11,137 nt of DNA from an uncultured Flavobacteriia bacterium (lineage in GTDB: Bacteria; Bacteroidota; Bacteroidia; Flavobacteriales_D; Crocinitomicaceae): assembly GCA_903930085.1 (NCBI GenBank), contig CAIYXD010000105.1, forward strand, positions 1-11,137, given 5' to 3'. The position numbers and the translations under genes were made by a program. Below the pieces are notes generated by a model, which saw nothing but the letters and a program-made list of their open reading frames with translations, was not told the origin of the DNA and did no database searches. Positions 1 to 7,326 of this stretch are shown piece by piece (within the stretch, counting starts at the first letter, position 1; each line of letters begins with the position of its first letter).

Positions 1-902
1 ATGAGGATGAGATAGAATCAGAATCAATGAAAATAGCCGGTCTAGTAACCAAAAATTTCTCCGAAATCTATTCTAGAACATCCGCAAAAGGATCATTAGA
101 GAATTTTATGCAAGAAAGTGAAACGGTTGGAATATCTGACATCGATACTCGAGCACTTGTAAGACATATTAGAAGCAAAGGTGCAATGAATGCAATAATT
201 TCCTCTGAAAATTTAAATGTTGAAGAATTAAAAGAATTATTGTCAGAATCTCCTTCCATGGATGGTTTAGAGTTATCTTCTAAAGTATCTACGCACGAAG
301 CCTACGAAATTAAACCTGAAAATTCTATTTTGAAAGTAGCATTAATTGATTTTGGTGTGAAGAAAAATATCATTCGCTGTTTAGTTGATCGTGGTTGCCA
401 TGTTAAAGTGTTTCCTGAAAATACTTCGAAAATCGAGTTAGATAGTTTTAATCCAGATGGTTACATGTTGTCGAATGGGCCAGGTGATCCATCTTCCATG
501 CCTAATGCAATAAACTTAGTGAAGGAATTGGTTAATTCTGAAACCCCAATATTTGGTATTTGTCTGGGACATCAAATATTAGGTTTAAGTCAAGGTTTGA
601 AGACAGAAAAAATGTTCAATGGTCACCGTGGAATTAACCACCCAGTTTTGAATTTAAAAACAGGAAAAGGTGAAATAACATCTCAAAATCATGGTTTTGT
701 GATTTCCCAGGAGAGTATGAACCAAAATAAATCGGTCGTTGTTACGCATAAACACTTGAATGACGATACGATTGCTGGAATTGAATTGCTTGGGAAACCT
801 GTTTTTTCTGTACAATACCATCCCGAAGCGTCTGCTGGTCCGCACGACTCTCGCTACCTATTCGATCAATTTATTCAACTAATGAATGAACATAAATTAT
901 GA
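1..902 (+). CDS. carA: Carbamoyl-phosphate synthase small (glutaminase) subunit, 5' end missing
   Basis: CarA hydrolyses glutamine and passes ammonia to CarB, which makes carbamoyl phosphate for arginine and pyrimidine synthesis in the cytoplasm. The frame is open from the left edge (first full codon at 3). The residues before the ATG at 27 (EDEIESES) align with the conserved acidic stretch in the middle of the CarA N-terminal domain, so that ATG is internal and about 70 N-terminal residues lie outside the window. Numbering from Met27: the end of the N-terminal domain has SDIDTRALVRHIR (37-49). The class I glutamine amidotransferase domain follows from about 103, with GPGDP (151-155), the nucleophile Cys179 in GICLGHQ, NHGF (221-224), and His265/Glu267 in YHPEAS. 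All three catalytic residues are present. The stop overlaps the eno start (ATGA). In this phylum carA is often found beside eno (recalled from other genomes, not checked). CarB is not in the window. Confidence 0.96.
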   Translation, partial: EDEIESESMKIAGLVTKNFSEIYSRTSAKGSLENFMQESETVGISDIDTRALVRHIRSKGAMNAIISSENLNVEELKELLSESPSMDGLELSSKVSTHEAYEIKPENSILKVALIDFGVKKNIIRCLVDRGCHVKVFPENTSKIELDSFNPDGYMLSNGPGDPSSMPNAINLVKELVNSETPIFGICLGHQILGLSQGLKTEKMFNGHRGINHPVLNLKTGKGEITSQNHGFVISQESMNQNKSVVVTHKHLNDDTIAGIELLGKPVFSVQYHPEASAGPHDSRYLFDQFIQLMNEHKL

Positions 903-2182
903 GTTATATAGTTAAAGTATTTGCAAGACAAATCTTGGATTCAAGAGGAAATCCAACTGTAGAAGTGGATGTATTCACAAAAAACGGTGTTGTTGGTAGA
1001 GCAGCGGTACCGTCTGGAGCATCAACTGGAATTCATGAAGCTGTTGAATTGCGAGATAACGATTCAACGAGATTTCTGGGTAAAGGTGTTCTTGAAGCAG
1101 TTAATAATGTAAATACTTTAATTAACGACGCGTTACAGGGCATGAATATTTTCGATCAGAAGGCTATTGATACGCATATGATTCGGATGGACAATACAGC
1201 TAATAAATCGAAGCTTGGTGCAAATGCAATATTAGGGGTTTCTTTGGCAGTAGCTAAAGCCGCGGCGCAAGAATCAGGTTTAAGTTTGTACAAATATATT
1301 GGCGGTGTAGGAGCTGTAACGATGCCGATTCCGATGATGAATATTTTGAATGGTGGTTCTCATGCGGATAATTTGATAGATATTCAAGAATTTATGGTTA
1401 TGCCAGTTGGTGCTGAATCTTTTTCTGAAGGTCTCAGATGGGGAACGGAAGTTTTTCATCATTTGAAAAATGTACTGAAATCAAAAGGATTATCTACAAA
1501 TGTTGGGGATGAAGGCGGTTTTGCTCCAAATTTAGGTTCCAATGAAGAGGCACTTCAAGTAGTCTTGGAAGCCATCGAAAAAGCTGGATTTATTCCTGGT
1601 GAAGACATGTTTATTGCTTTGGATGCAGCATCTTCTGAATTTTACAACGAAGAAAAAGGCAAATATATTTTCAGCTCTACAGGTGAAGAAAGAAATTCAT
1701 CAGAAATGGTAGCTTTCTATAAAGATTGGTGTACGAAATATCCAATTATTTCTATTGAAGATGGTTTGGCAGAAGACGATTGGTCCGGATGGAAATTGGC
1801 GACAAATGAACTTGGTTCTAGCGTTCAATTGGTAGGAGATGATTTATTCGTTACAAATACTAAACGTCTTCAAAAAGGAATTGAGGAGGGAATTGCCAAT
1901 TCAATTCTTGTAAAAGTGAATCAAATTGGTTCATTAACGGAAACTATTGAAGCTGTTCAATTGGCTACTAGAAATGGATACACTTCTGTTATGAGCCATA
2001 GAAGTGGGGAGACGGAAGACACAACAATTGCCGATTTAGCAGTTGCTTTGAATACAGGGCAAATTAAAACTGGTTCTGCTTCTAGAAGTGACCGTATGGC
2101 TAAATATAATCAGTTGTTACGAATTGAAGAAGAATTGGGATATGCAGCAGTTTATCCAGGTAAAAACTTTAAATTTTTATAA
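899..2182 (+). CDS. eno: Enolase (phosphopyruvate hydratase)
   Basis: Enolase interconverts 2-phosphoglycerate and phosphoenolpyruvate in glycolysis and gluconeogenesis. The 427-residue product has the normal bacterial length. The start is typical (MSYIVKVFARQILDSRGNPT). The N-terminal capping domain covers about 1-130 and the TIM-barrel domain follows. Expected functional residues are all visible: the SGAST loop (39-43), GGSHAD (152-157), general acid Glu205 in GDEGG, Mg2+ ligands Asp242, Glu287 (SIEDGL) and Asp314 (VGDD), catalytic Lys339 (LVKVNQ), and the SHRSGETED signature (366-374). The ATG overlaps the carA stop codon by 4 bases and has no Shine-Dalgarno sequence, so translation probably depends on ribosomes finishing carA. 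No gene follows within 200 bases, so eno is probably the last gene of its operon. Confidence 0.98.
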   Translation: MSYIVKVFARQILDSRGNPTVEVDVFTKNGVVGRAAVPSGASTGIHEAVELRDNDSTRFLGKGVLEAVNNVNTLINDALQGMNIFDQKAIDTHMIRMDNTANKSKLGANAILGVSLAVAKAAAQESGLSLYKYIGGVGAVTMPIPMMNILNGGSHADNLIDIQEFMVMPVGAESFSEGLRWGTEVFHHLKNVLKSKGLSTNVGDEGGFAPNLGSNEEALQVVLEAIEKAGFIPGEDMFIALDAASSEFYNEEKGKYIFSSTGEERNSSEMVAFYKDWCTKYPIISIEDGLAEDDWSGWKLATNELGSSVQLVGDDLFVTNTKRLQKGIEEGIANSILVKVNQIGSLTETIEAVQLATRNGYTSVMSHRSGETEDTTIADLAVALNTGQIKTGSASRSDRMAKYNQLLRIEEELGYAAVYPGKNFKFL

Positions 2183-2224
2183 AATAACTACATAGTTGTT
2201 AAAAAAACAACAATCTAGTTTGGG

Positions 2225-2238
2225 AAGCATGCTTTTTT
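2225..2238 (+). terminator. Possible weak terminator after eno
   Basis: A short palindrome (AAGC AT GCTT) runs directly into six T residues about 45 bases after the eno stop. The stem is very short and the loop must open to about four bases, leaving three pairs, so this is a weak candidate. An AT-only hairpin at 2195-2211 (GTTGTT, A-loop, AACAAC) lies just upstream without a T-run. I place it here only because a transcript end is expected between eno and the secreted protein gene. Confidence 0.22.
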
Positions 2239-2402
2239 CGAATCAATAAATTATCTTTATTCTAAATTTAGGCAACTGAAAATATAAAATTATCGTCTAA
2301 AAATAAATCACAAGTTTAAACAAAGCTATTACTATATATAAGTTTATTACTATGCAAAATCTAAAATATATTAGCATACGAATTTGTAAAAAAAATTCAG
2401 AT

Positions 2403-2477
2403 ATGTTAAAAAATGTAAAGTTTATAATATTCATTTTTTCAGGCATTCTACTCACTACTATAAACACCTTTTCTCAA
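2403..2477 (+). other. Signal peptide region of the secreted modular protein
   Basis: About 25 codons encode a short basic N-region (two Lys), an uninterrupted hydrophobic stretch rich in Ile and Phe, and a polar end TFSQ, which is the common Bacteroidota Sec cleavage context. Cleavage after Ser24 or Gln25 is likely. There is no cysteine at the cleavage site, so this is not a lipoprotein signal. Confidence 0.8.
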
Positions 2478-5192
2478 AATTCTCAAACGTTTAACTCTAC
2501 TGGTGGTGTTCAATCTTGGACGGTACCTGCTTGTGTTTCATCTCTTACAGTTACTGTTGCAGGTGCAGAAGGTGGTGGTAATTTAGGTGGAAATGGTGCG
2601 GTAATTACTTCTACAATTCCTGTTCAGCCTGGTCAAGTTATTACAATGCTAGTTGGCGGGTCCGGAAGTTCAAATGGAGCTGCGGGATTCAACGGCGGTG
2701 GCATAGGATATGTTTCTAACAATGGAAATACGGCTTACAACTCTAGTGGCGGTGGTGGAGCAACAATTTTAAATGTTAACGGAACACCATATGTAATCGC
2801 TGGCGGCGGCGGTGGAGCTGGTGGCGGATCTAATAATGTTGCTGGCGGCGGCGGCGGTTGCGTAACAGGAGTTGCAGGTTCGAATACTTTTGGTGCTGGT
2901 GGAACTGGCGGAACACAAGTTTCTGGAGGATCTGGTGGAACACCATGGGCAAGTACGCCTCCAGGTGGACAAGTTGGTTCGTTGGGACAAGGTGGAAATG
3001 GTGGATTTTGGCAAACTGCTTCTGGCGGCGGCGGCGGCGGCGGATATTACGGCGGCGGCGGCGGCGGAAATGATGGCTGCTGCACTGGTGCAAATGGCGG
3101 CGGCGGCGGCGGCGGCGGTTCTTCTTTAGTTCCTGCTGGTGCTGGTTGCGTGCAGGCTTCCAATAATGGATCTGGTTATGTAACTATTGCGTATGGAAAT
3201 GGAATTACTGCAACCAATACAGGACCTTATTGTGCTGGAGCGACAATTCAATTAAATGGTACGGTTGGCGCAACATACAGCTGGACTGGACCGAATGGAT
3301 TTACTTCATCCGTTCAAAACCCAACAATTCCGAATTCAACTTTTGCAAATGCTGGTGTATATAGTTTAGCTGTAAGCGGGATTGGTTGTAGTTCTGCAGC
3401 AACAACAACTGTAGTAGTGTTACCTCCATTAGTGCCAAGTGCTGGAATAGATGATACGGTTTGTTTTGGAAGTCCAATAAGTTTGCTAGGAACGCTCACT
3501 GTTCCAACAAATTCAAAGCTTTGGACCTATCTAACGAATGGAATTTCGCCAACTCCAACTGTGCAATTCTCTCCTTCAACGAATTCTCTTAACCCAACAG
3601 TTACTGTAAACCAACCGGGATTATATTCATTTATTTTTACCGAATCGAGCACTCTTTGTGGATTAGCAAGAGATACTGTTCAAATTTTTGTTAAACAAAT
3701 GAATATTACCACTGCCACGACAAATACATCTTGTCAAGGTGAATTGGATGGTACAATTTTATTAGGAGGTCAAGCAGCAACGCAGTATAGTTTTGATAAT
3801 GGTGTAACTTGGGGCAACGATCCTCTCGGAACTGGTTTCGGTGCTGGAACGTATACGGTTTGTGTCCGCGATGCAAATTTATGCCAAGCATGCACAACGG
3901 TTACAATTGTTGATCCGGTGGCTGTGGTTTTATCGGTAAGTAATGATACTCTTGTTTGTCAAAATGGAAGTGCTTCACTTTCCGCATCTGCAACAGGAGG
4001 AACGAGTTTTGTTTACAATTGGGAGCTATTCCCAACAACAGCTAGTACGCAGATTGGATCGCCATTAGTTAATACTTATTATGTTGTTCAAGCATTTAAT
4101 AATATTGGCTGTCCATCCAATGTCGATTCGATTTTAGTTTCTGTAAGAAATCCAATAACAGGAACGATTTCTCCAGATATTACTATTTGTCCAGGATATC
4201 CAACAATCTTAACAGCAGATGCTGTCGGCGGAATTGGATCGCCATTTTTATTTACGTGGAGTTCTGGTCAAACAGGAAATGGTGCTAACAATTCTATAAC
4301 GGCAAATCCACCGTATACTCTTACGTATACGGTTACAGTTACAGATGTTTGTGAGTCAACTCCTTTGGTAATGTCAACGATTGTAACACTCGCGCCACTT
4401 CCAATTCCTCAAATTTCAGTCGATTTGGATAATAAGTGTGAACCGGCAATTTTCACATTGGAAAATGAAACGGATCCAACAATGTCTGATTACCTATTCT
4501 GGCAAATTTCAGATGGCCAAATGTTCGTAAATCAAAGTGTTATTAATACGGCTGAAATATGGACAGGGGTTTACGATGTTCAGTTGGTTGTTACTTCACC
4601 TTTTGGCTGTATAGATTCTACAACATTCTACAATTATTTGACAGTTCACCCAAAACCAGTTGCAGATTTTAGACACAGTCCTAACCCAGCGACAATGTTT
4701 AATACAGAGGTTCAATTGACGAATTATTCGATCAACGGAGATTCTTACCAATGGTTCATGGAATCTGGAGTTCCTAGTTATTCTGAATTGAAACACCTGA
4801 AAACGATGTTTCCGGATGGACAAACTGGCGAATATTTAGTAACTTTAATTACAACCTCACAATTTGGATGTATTGATACTTTTACGCAGATTGTTATTGT
4901 TCTGCCGGAAGTAATTATTTATGCTCCCAACGCGTTTACACCAGATGGTGATGAGCACAACCAAAGTTGGGGAATAAACATGGAAGGTGTTGATGTATAT
5001 GATTTTGAATTGTTAATCTTCAATAGATGGGGAGAAACAATTTGGGAATCGCATGACATTACTGCAAGATGGGATGGGACATACGGAGGGAAAATTGTTC
5101 AACAAGGAACCTATACTTGGGTTATTCGAGCAAAGGATTTAATCAACGATGGTAAATATGAATTTAATGGATTCATAAATATTCTGAAATAA
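2403..5192 (+). CDS. Large secreted modular protein: glycine-rich domain, Ig/SprB/PKD-like modules, T9SS type B C-terminal domain
   Basis: A 929-residue predicted extracellular or surface protein exported by Sec and then the type IX secretion system; its ligand is unknown. I start it at Met 2403 because that Met begins a good signal peptide (LKNVK, then a hydrophobic core, then TFSQ, residues 1-25). The frame also opens at an ATG at 2352, which would put 17 charged residues ahead of it. Residues 26-265 form a glycine-rich domain that begins QTFNSTGGVQSWTVPAC and contains glycine runs of up to eight; it resembles the ALK/LTK-type glycine-rich fold. Residues 266-834 hold seven modules of roughly 75-90 residues: Ig-like units, one SprB-repeat-like unit (about 433-508) and two PKD-like units. 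Residues 836-929 (APNAFTPDGD, NRWGETIW, W-DGTYGG, G-YTWVI) match the gliding-motility-associated C-terminal domain (TIGR04131/CHU_C family), a type B sorting signal. It appears to be a single-gene unit, closed by the terminator at 5217. Confidence 0.9.
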   Translation: MLKNVKFIIFIFSGILLTTINTFSQNSQTFNSTGGVQSWTVPACVSSLTVTVAGAEGGGNLGGNGAVITSTIPVQPGQVITMLVGGSGSSNGAAGFNGGGIGYVSNNGNTAYNSSGGGGATILNVNGTPYVIAGGGGGAGGGSNNVAGGGGGCVTGVAGSNTFGAGGTGGTQVSGGSGGTPWASTPPGGQVGSLGQGGNGGFWQTASGGGGGGGYYGGGGGGNDGCCTGANGGGGGGGGSSLVPAGAGCVQASNNGSGYVTIAYGNGITATNTGPYCAGATIQLNGTVGATYSWTGPNGFTSSVQNPTIPNSTFANAGVYSLAVSGIGCSSAATTTVVVLPPLVPSAGIDDTVCFGSPISLLGTLTVPTNSKLWTYLTNGISPTPTVQFSPSTNSLNPTVTVNQPGLYSFIFTESSTLCGLARDTVQIFVKQMNITTATTNTSCQGELDGTILLGGQAATQYSFDNGVTWGNDPLGTGFGAGTYTVCVRDANLCQACTTVTIVDPVAVVLSVSNDTLVCQNGSASLSASATGGTSFVYNWELFPTTASTQIGSPLVNTYYVVQAFNNIGCPSNVDSILVSVRNPITGTISPDITICPGYPTILTADAVGGIGSPFLFTWSSGQTGNGANNSITANPPYTLTYTVTVTDVCESTPLVMSTIVTLAPLPIPQISVDLDNKCEPAIFTLENETDPTMSDYLFWQISDGQMFVNQSVINTAEIWTGVYDVQLVVTSPFGCIDSTTFYNYLTVHPKPVADFRHSPNPATMFNTEVQLTNYSINGDSYQWFMESGVPSYSELKHLKTMFPDGQTGEYLVTLITTSQFGCIDTFTQIVIVLPEVIIYAPNAFTPDGDEHNQSWGINMEGVDVYDFELLIFNRWGETIWESHDITARWDGTYGGKIVQQGTYTWVIRAKDLINDGKYEFNGFINILK
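2802..3119 (+). repeat. In-frame GGC trinucleotide runs coding polyglycine
   Basis: Five separate runs of GGC occur in the glycine codon frame: three copies at 2802-2810, four at 2844-2855, six at 3024-3041, five at 3051-3065 and seven at 3096-3116. Each is followed by GGT or GGA, giving glycine runs of five to eight residues. Glycines outside these runs mostly use GGT or GGA, so the pure GGC runs stand out in base composition and codon use from the AT-rich surroundings. Triplet runs can gain or lose whole codons by replication slippage without shifting the frame. Confidence 0.92.
4908..5189 (+). other. Type B T9SS C-terminal sorting domain
   Basis: The last 94 residues of the secreted protein show the full signature of the gliding-motility-associated C-terminal domain: YAPNAFTPDGD at the start, a central beta-rich FELLIFNRWGE segment, a W-DGTYGG turn and a final YTWVI ... 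FNGFINILK strand. In the F. johnsoniae SprB class, this domain directs passage through the T9SS outer-membrane channel and usually needs an SprF-like partner. No such partner is encoded next to it here. Confidence 0.9.
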
Positions 5193-5216
5193 TAATTTTA
5201 ATTTTAGTTAATATAT

Positions 5217-5246
5217 AAAAAGCTCGGTTTTGGCCGAGCTTTTTTG
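5217..5246 (+). terminator. Strong intrinsic terminator after the secreted protein gene
   Basis: Perfect inverted repeat AGCTCGG (5221-5227) / CCGAGCT (5234-5240) with a six-base loop. It is extended by four A-T pairs (5217-5220 with 5241-5244), giving an 11-bp stem, and the 3' arm ends in a run of six T (5240-5245). It starts 24 bases after the stop codon and should separate the secreted protein transcript from hutU. Because an A-run lies on the 5' side, it could also work on the opposite strand, but no gene reads toward it from that side. Confidence 0.9.
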
Positions 5247-5300
5247 TTAAAACGATTTCTTTTAACAGAATGTATTTAACTTTACGGAAAATATACAAAT

Positions 5301-7313
5301 ATGACACCAGTGGATTTTCAAGAAGATATTTTACAAGGAATTCCCTCTTCCATTCCTACAAAAAAAGCATTTGAACCAGCTATCAATCACGCTCCAAAAC
5401 GGAAGGATATTTTATCATTAGATGAAAAGAAATTAGCATTGCGAAATGCTTTGCGTTATTTCCCTCAAGAGCAGCACGAAGAACTTATAGAAGATTTTTT
5501 AGAGGAATTGACAACGTATGGTAGAATCTATATGTTCCGTTATAGGCCGGATTACAAAATGTTTGCGCGTTCAATTGACGAATATCCTGGGAAATCCATA
5601 CAGGCAAAAGCCATCATGTTGATGATTCAAAACAATTTGGATTACGCAGTGGCACAGCACCCGCACGAATTGATTACGTATGGCGGAAATGGAGCGGTTT
5701 TCCAAAATTGGATTCAATACCGTTTGACAATGAAGTATCTTGCAGAAATGTCGGATGACCAAACGTTGGTGATGTATTCTGGTCATCCAATGGGATTATT
5801 TCCATCGCATAAAGAAGCACCAAGGGTTGTTGTTACAAATGGTATGATGATTCCAAATTATTCTAAGCCAGATGATTGGGAAAAATTCAATGCGCTCGGT
5901 GTTACGCAGTTCGGACAAATGACTGCTGGATCGTATATGTATATTGGTCCGCAAGGAATTGTGCATGGTACAACTATTACTGTATTAAATGCAGTACGGA
6001 AAATTTCCAAGGAGGAAAATGCAATCAAAGGAAAGTTGTTTTTAACTGCAGGATTGGGCGGAATGTCTGGAGCGCAGCCAAAAGCTGGAAATATTGCAGG
6101 TTGTATTTCTGTTACAGCAGAAGTGAATCCGAAAGCTGCACATACAAGACATTCTCAAGGATGGGTTGATGTTCTTATAGATGATTTGGATATTTTGTGC
6201 GAGCGTGTGCGGGTTGCAAAAGAAAATAAGGAAGTAGTTTCTATTGCTTTCGTTGGAAATGTAGTAGATGTTTGGGAGAAATTTGACAAAGAAGGAATTT
6301 TTATAGACTTGGGTTCGGATCAAACTTCCTTGCATAATCCTTGGGCTGGTGGGTATTATCCTGTCGGAATGACTTTTGAAGAATCGAATACTATGATGGC
6401 AGAAAATCCAGAATTGTTCAAGTCTAAAGTTCAAAATACACTTATCCGACATGCCGCAGCTGTAAACAAGCATGCTGCGAAAGGAACTTATTTCTTCGAT
6501 TACGGGAATGCTTTTCTTCTCGAAGCATCGCGCGCTGGTGCAGATATTATGGCGGAAAATGGTATTGATTTTAAATACCCATCGTATGTGCAAGATATTT
6601 TGGGGCCGATGTGTTTTGATTTTGGATTTGGACCTTTCCGTTGGGTATGTGCTTCGGGCTTACCAGAAGATTTGAAGAAAACCGATGAAATTGCATGCCG
6701 AGTTTTGGAAGAAATGAAGGAACGAAGTCCAGAGGAAATCCAGCAGCAAATGGCGGATAATATCAAATGGATAAAAGGCGCACAAGAAAATAAATTAGTT
6801 GTAGGATCACAAGCAAGGATTTTATACGCAGATGCCGAAGGTAGAATGTTGATTGCTGAAGCGTTTAACAATGCGATTCAAAAAGGGGAAATTGGACCAA
6901 TAATATTAGGACGAGATCACCACGATGTTTCCGGCACGGATTCTCCTTACCGAGAAACTTCCAATATTTATGACGGTTCACGATTTACTGCAGATATGGC
7001 AATTCAAAATGTTATTGGCGATAGTTTCCGAGGAGCAACTTGGGTTTCTATTCACAATGGCGGTGGAGTAGGCTGGGGAGAAGTAATAAATGGTGGTTTT
7101 GGAATGTTGTTGGATGGAACGATTGAAGCGGATCGCAGATTGAAAATGATGCTGCATTGGGACGTAAACAATGGAATTGCGCGCAGAAATTGGGCAAGAA
7201 ATGAAAATGCAATCTTCGCCATCAAGCGGGCAATGGAAATGGAACCTAGTTTAAAAGTAACGCTTCCTGAACTAGTTGAAGATACACTAATTCAGAAAGC
7301 ATTCAAAAAATAA
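5301..7313 (+). CDS. hutU: Urocanate hydratase (urocanase), long form
   Basis: HutU converts urocanate to imidazolone propionate, the second step of histidine degradation, using tightly bound NAD+ as an electrophile in the cytoplasm. The 670-residue product is longer than the roughly 555-residue Pseudomonas/Bacillus enzymes and matches the long form seen in many Bacteroidota and animals. Visible motifs: GGNGAVFQNW (128-137), MYSGHPMGLFPSH (158-170), TAGSYMYIGPQGI (208-220), the glycine-rich NAD-binding segment GLGGMSGAQPKAGN (251-264), HTRHSQGWVD (281-290), GFGPFRWVC (442-450), GRDHHDVSGTDSPYRET (537-553) and NGGGVGWGEVINGGFG (586-601). Cysteines at 438 and 450 flank the GFGPFRW segment; I cannot settle from sequence alone which, if either, matches the active-site cysteine of the P. 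putida enzyme. The gene lies alone between an upstream terminator and a convergent gene, with no hutH, hutI or hutG beside it. A-rich leader, no Shine-Dalgarno. Confidence 0.97.
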   Translation: MTPVDFQEDILQGIPSSIPTKKAFEPAINHAPKRKDILSLDEKKLALRNALRYFPQEQHEELIEDFLEELTTYGRIYMFRYRPDYKMFARSIDEYPGKSIQAKAIMLMIQNNLDYAVAQHPHELITYGGNGAVFQNWIQYRLTMKYLAEMSDDQTLVMYSGHPMGLFPSHKEAPRVVVTNGMMIPNYSKPDDWEKFNALGVTQFGQMTAGSYMYIGPQGIVHGTTITVLNAVRKISKEENAIKGKLFLTAGLGGMSGAQPKAGNIAGCISVTAEVNPKAAHTRHSQGWVDVLIDDLDILCERVRVAKENKEVVSIAFVGNVVDVWEKFDKEGIFIDLGSDQTSLHNPWAGGYYPVGMTFEESNTMMAENPELFKSKVQNTLIRHAAAVNKHAAKGTYFFDYGNAFLLEASRAGADIMAENGIDFKYPSYVQDILGPMCFDFGFGPFRWVCASGLPEDLKKTDEIACRVLEEMKERSPEEIQQQMADNIKWIKGAQENKLVVGSQARILYADAEGRMLIAEAFNNAIQKGEIGPIILGRDHHDVSGTDSPYRETSNIYDGSRFTADMAIQNVIGDSFRGATWVSIHNGGGVGWGEVINGGFGMLLDGTIEADRRLKMMLHWDVNNGIARRNWARNENAIFAIKRAMEMEPSLKVTLPELVEDTLIQKAFKK

Positions 7314-7326
7314 GAACAAATTTTTT
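7305..7326. terminator. Candidate bidirectional T-tract terminator at a convergent junction
   Basis: AAAAAAT (7305-7311) and ATTTTTT (7320-7326) form an inverted repeat around an eight-base loop, giving a six-base T-run on each strand. The hutU stop (7311-7313) and the minus-strand helicase stop (7325-7327) both touch the arms. The stem is only A-T pairs, so hairpin strength is poor and this may be just A/T-rich coding ends. Confidence 0.28.

Noticed and set aside
27..902. carA starting at the ATG at 27
   Set aside because: The frame is open to the left edge and the upstream residues continue the CarA alignment, so this Met is internal; the gene is cut by the window.
2195..2211. Hairpin GTTGTT/AACAAC after eno as a terminator
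   Set aside because: The six-pair stem has only two G-C pairs and no T-run follows it, so it does not meet the usual terminator form.
2327..2353. Direct repeat TATTACTAT at 2327-2335 and 2345-2353 upstream of the secreted protein gene
   Set aside because: Only nine AT-rich bases in an AT-rich gap; chance is likely and no promoter element lines up with it.
2352..2402. Start of the secreted protein at ATG 2352
   Set aside because: It would put 17 polar, basic residues ahead of an otherwise standard signal peptide. The Met at 2403 fits better, though the upstream start is not impossible.
2802..3119. CRISPR array or structural RNA repeat
   Set aside because: The repeats are triplets in the glycine codon frame with no spacer/repeat periodicity; they are coding microsatellite tracts.
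2769..3129. Several overlapping open frames on both strands in the glycine-rich region (poly-Ala, poly-Arg, poly-Ser)
   Set aside because: They are shadows of the GGC runs, which stay open in other frames; their compositions are those expected from reading GGC/GCC repeats out of frame.
6042..6593. 183-residue open frame antisense to hutU
   Set aside because: It lies wholly inside a well conserved enzyme gene, shows no recognisable domain, and has the residue mix of a reverse-strand shadow.
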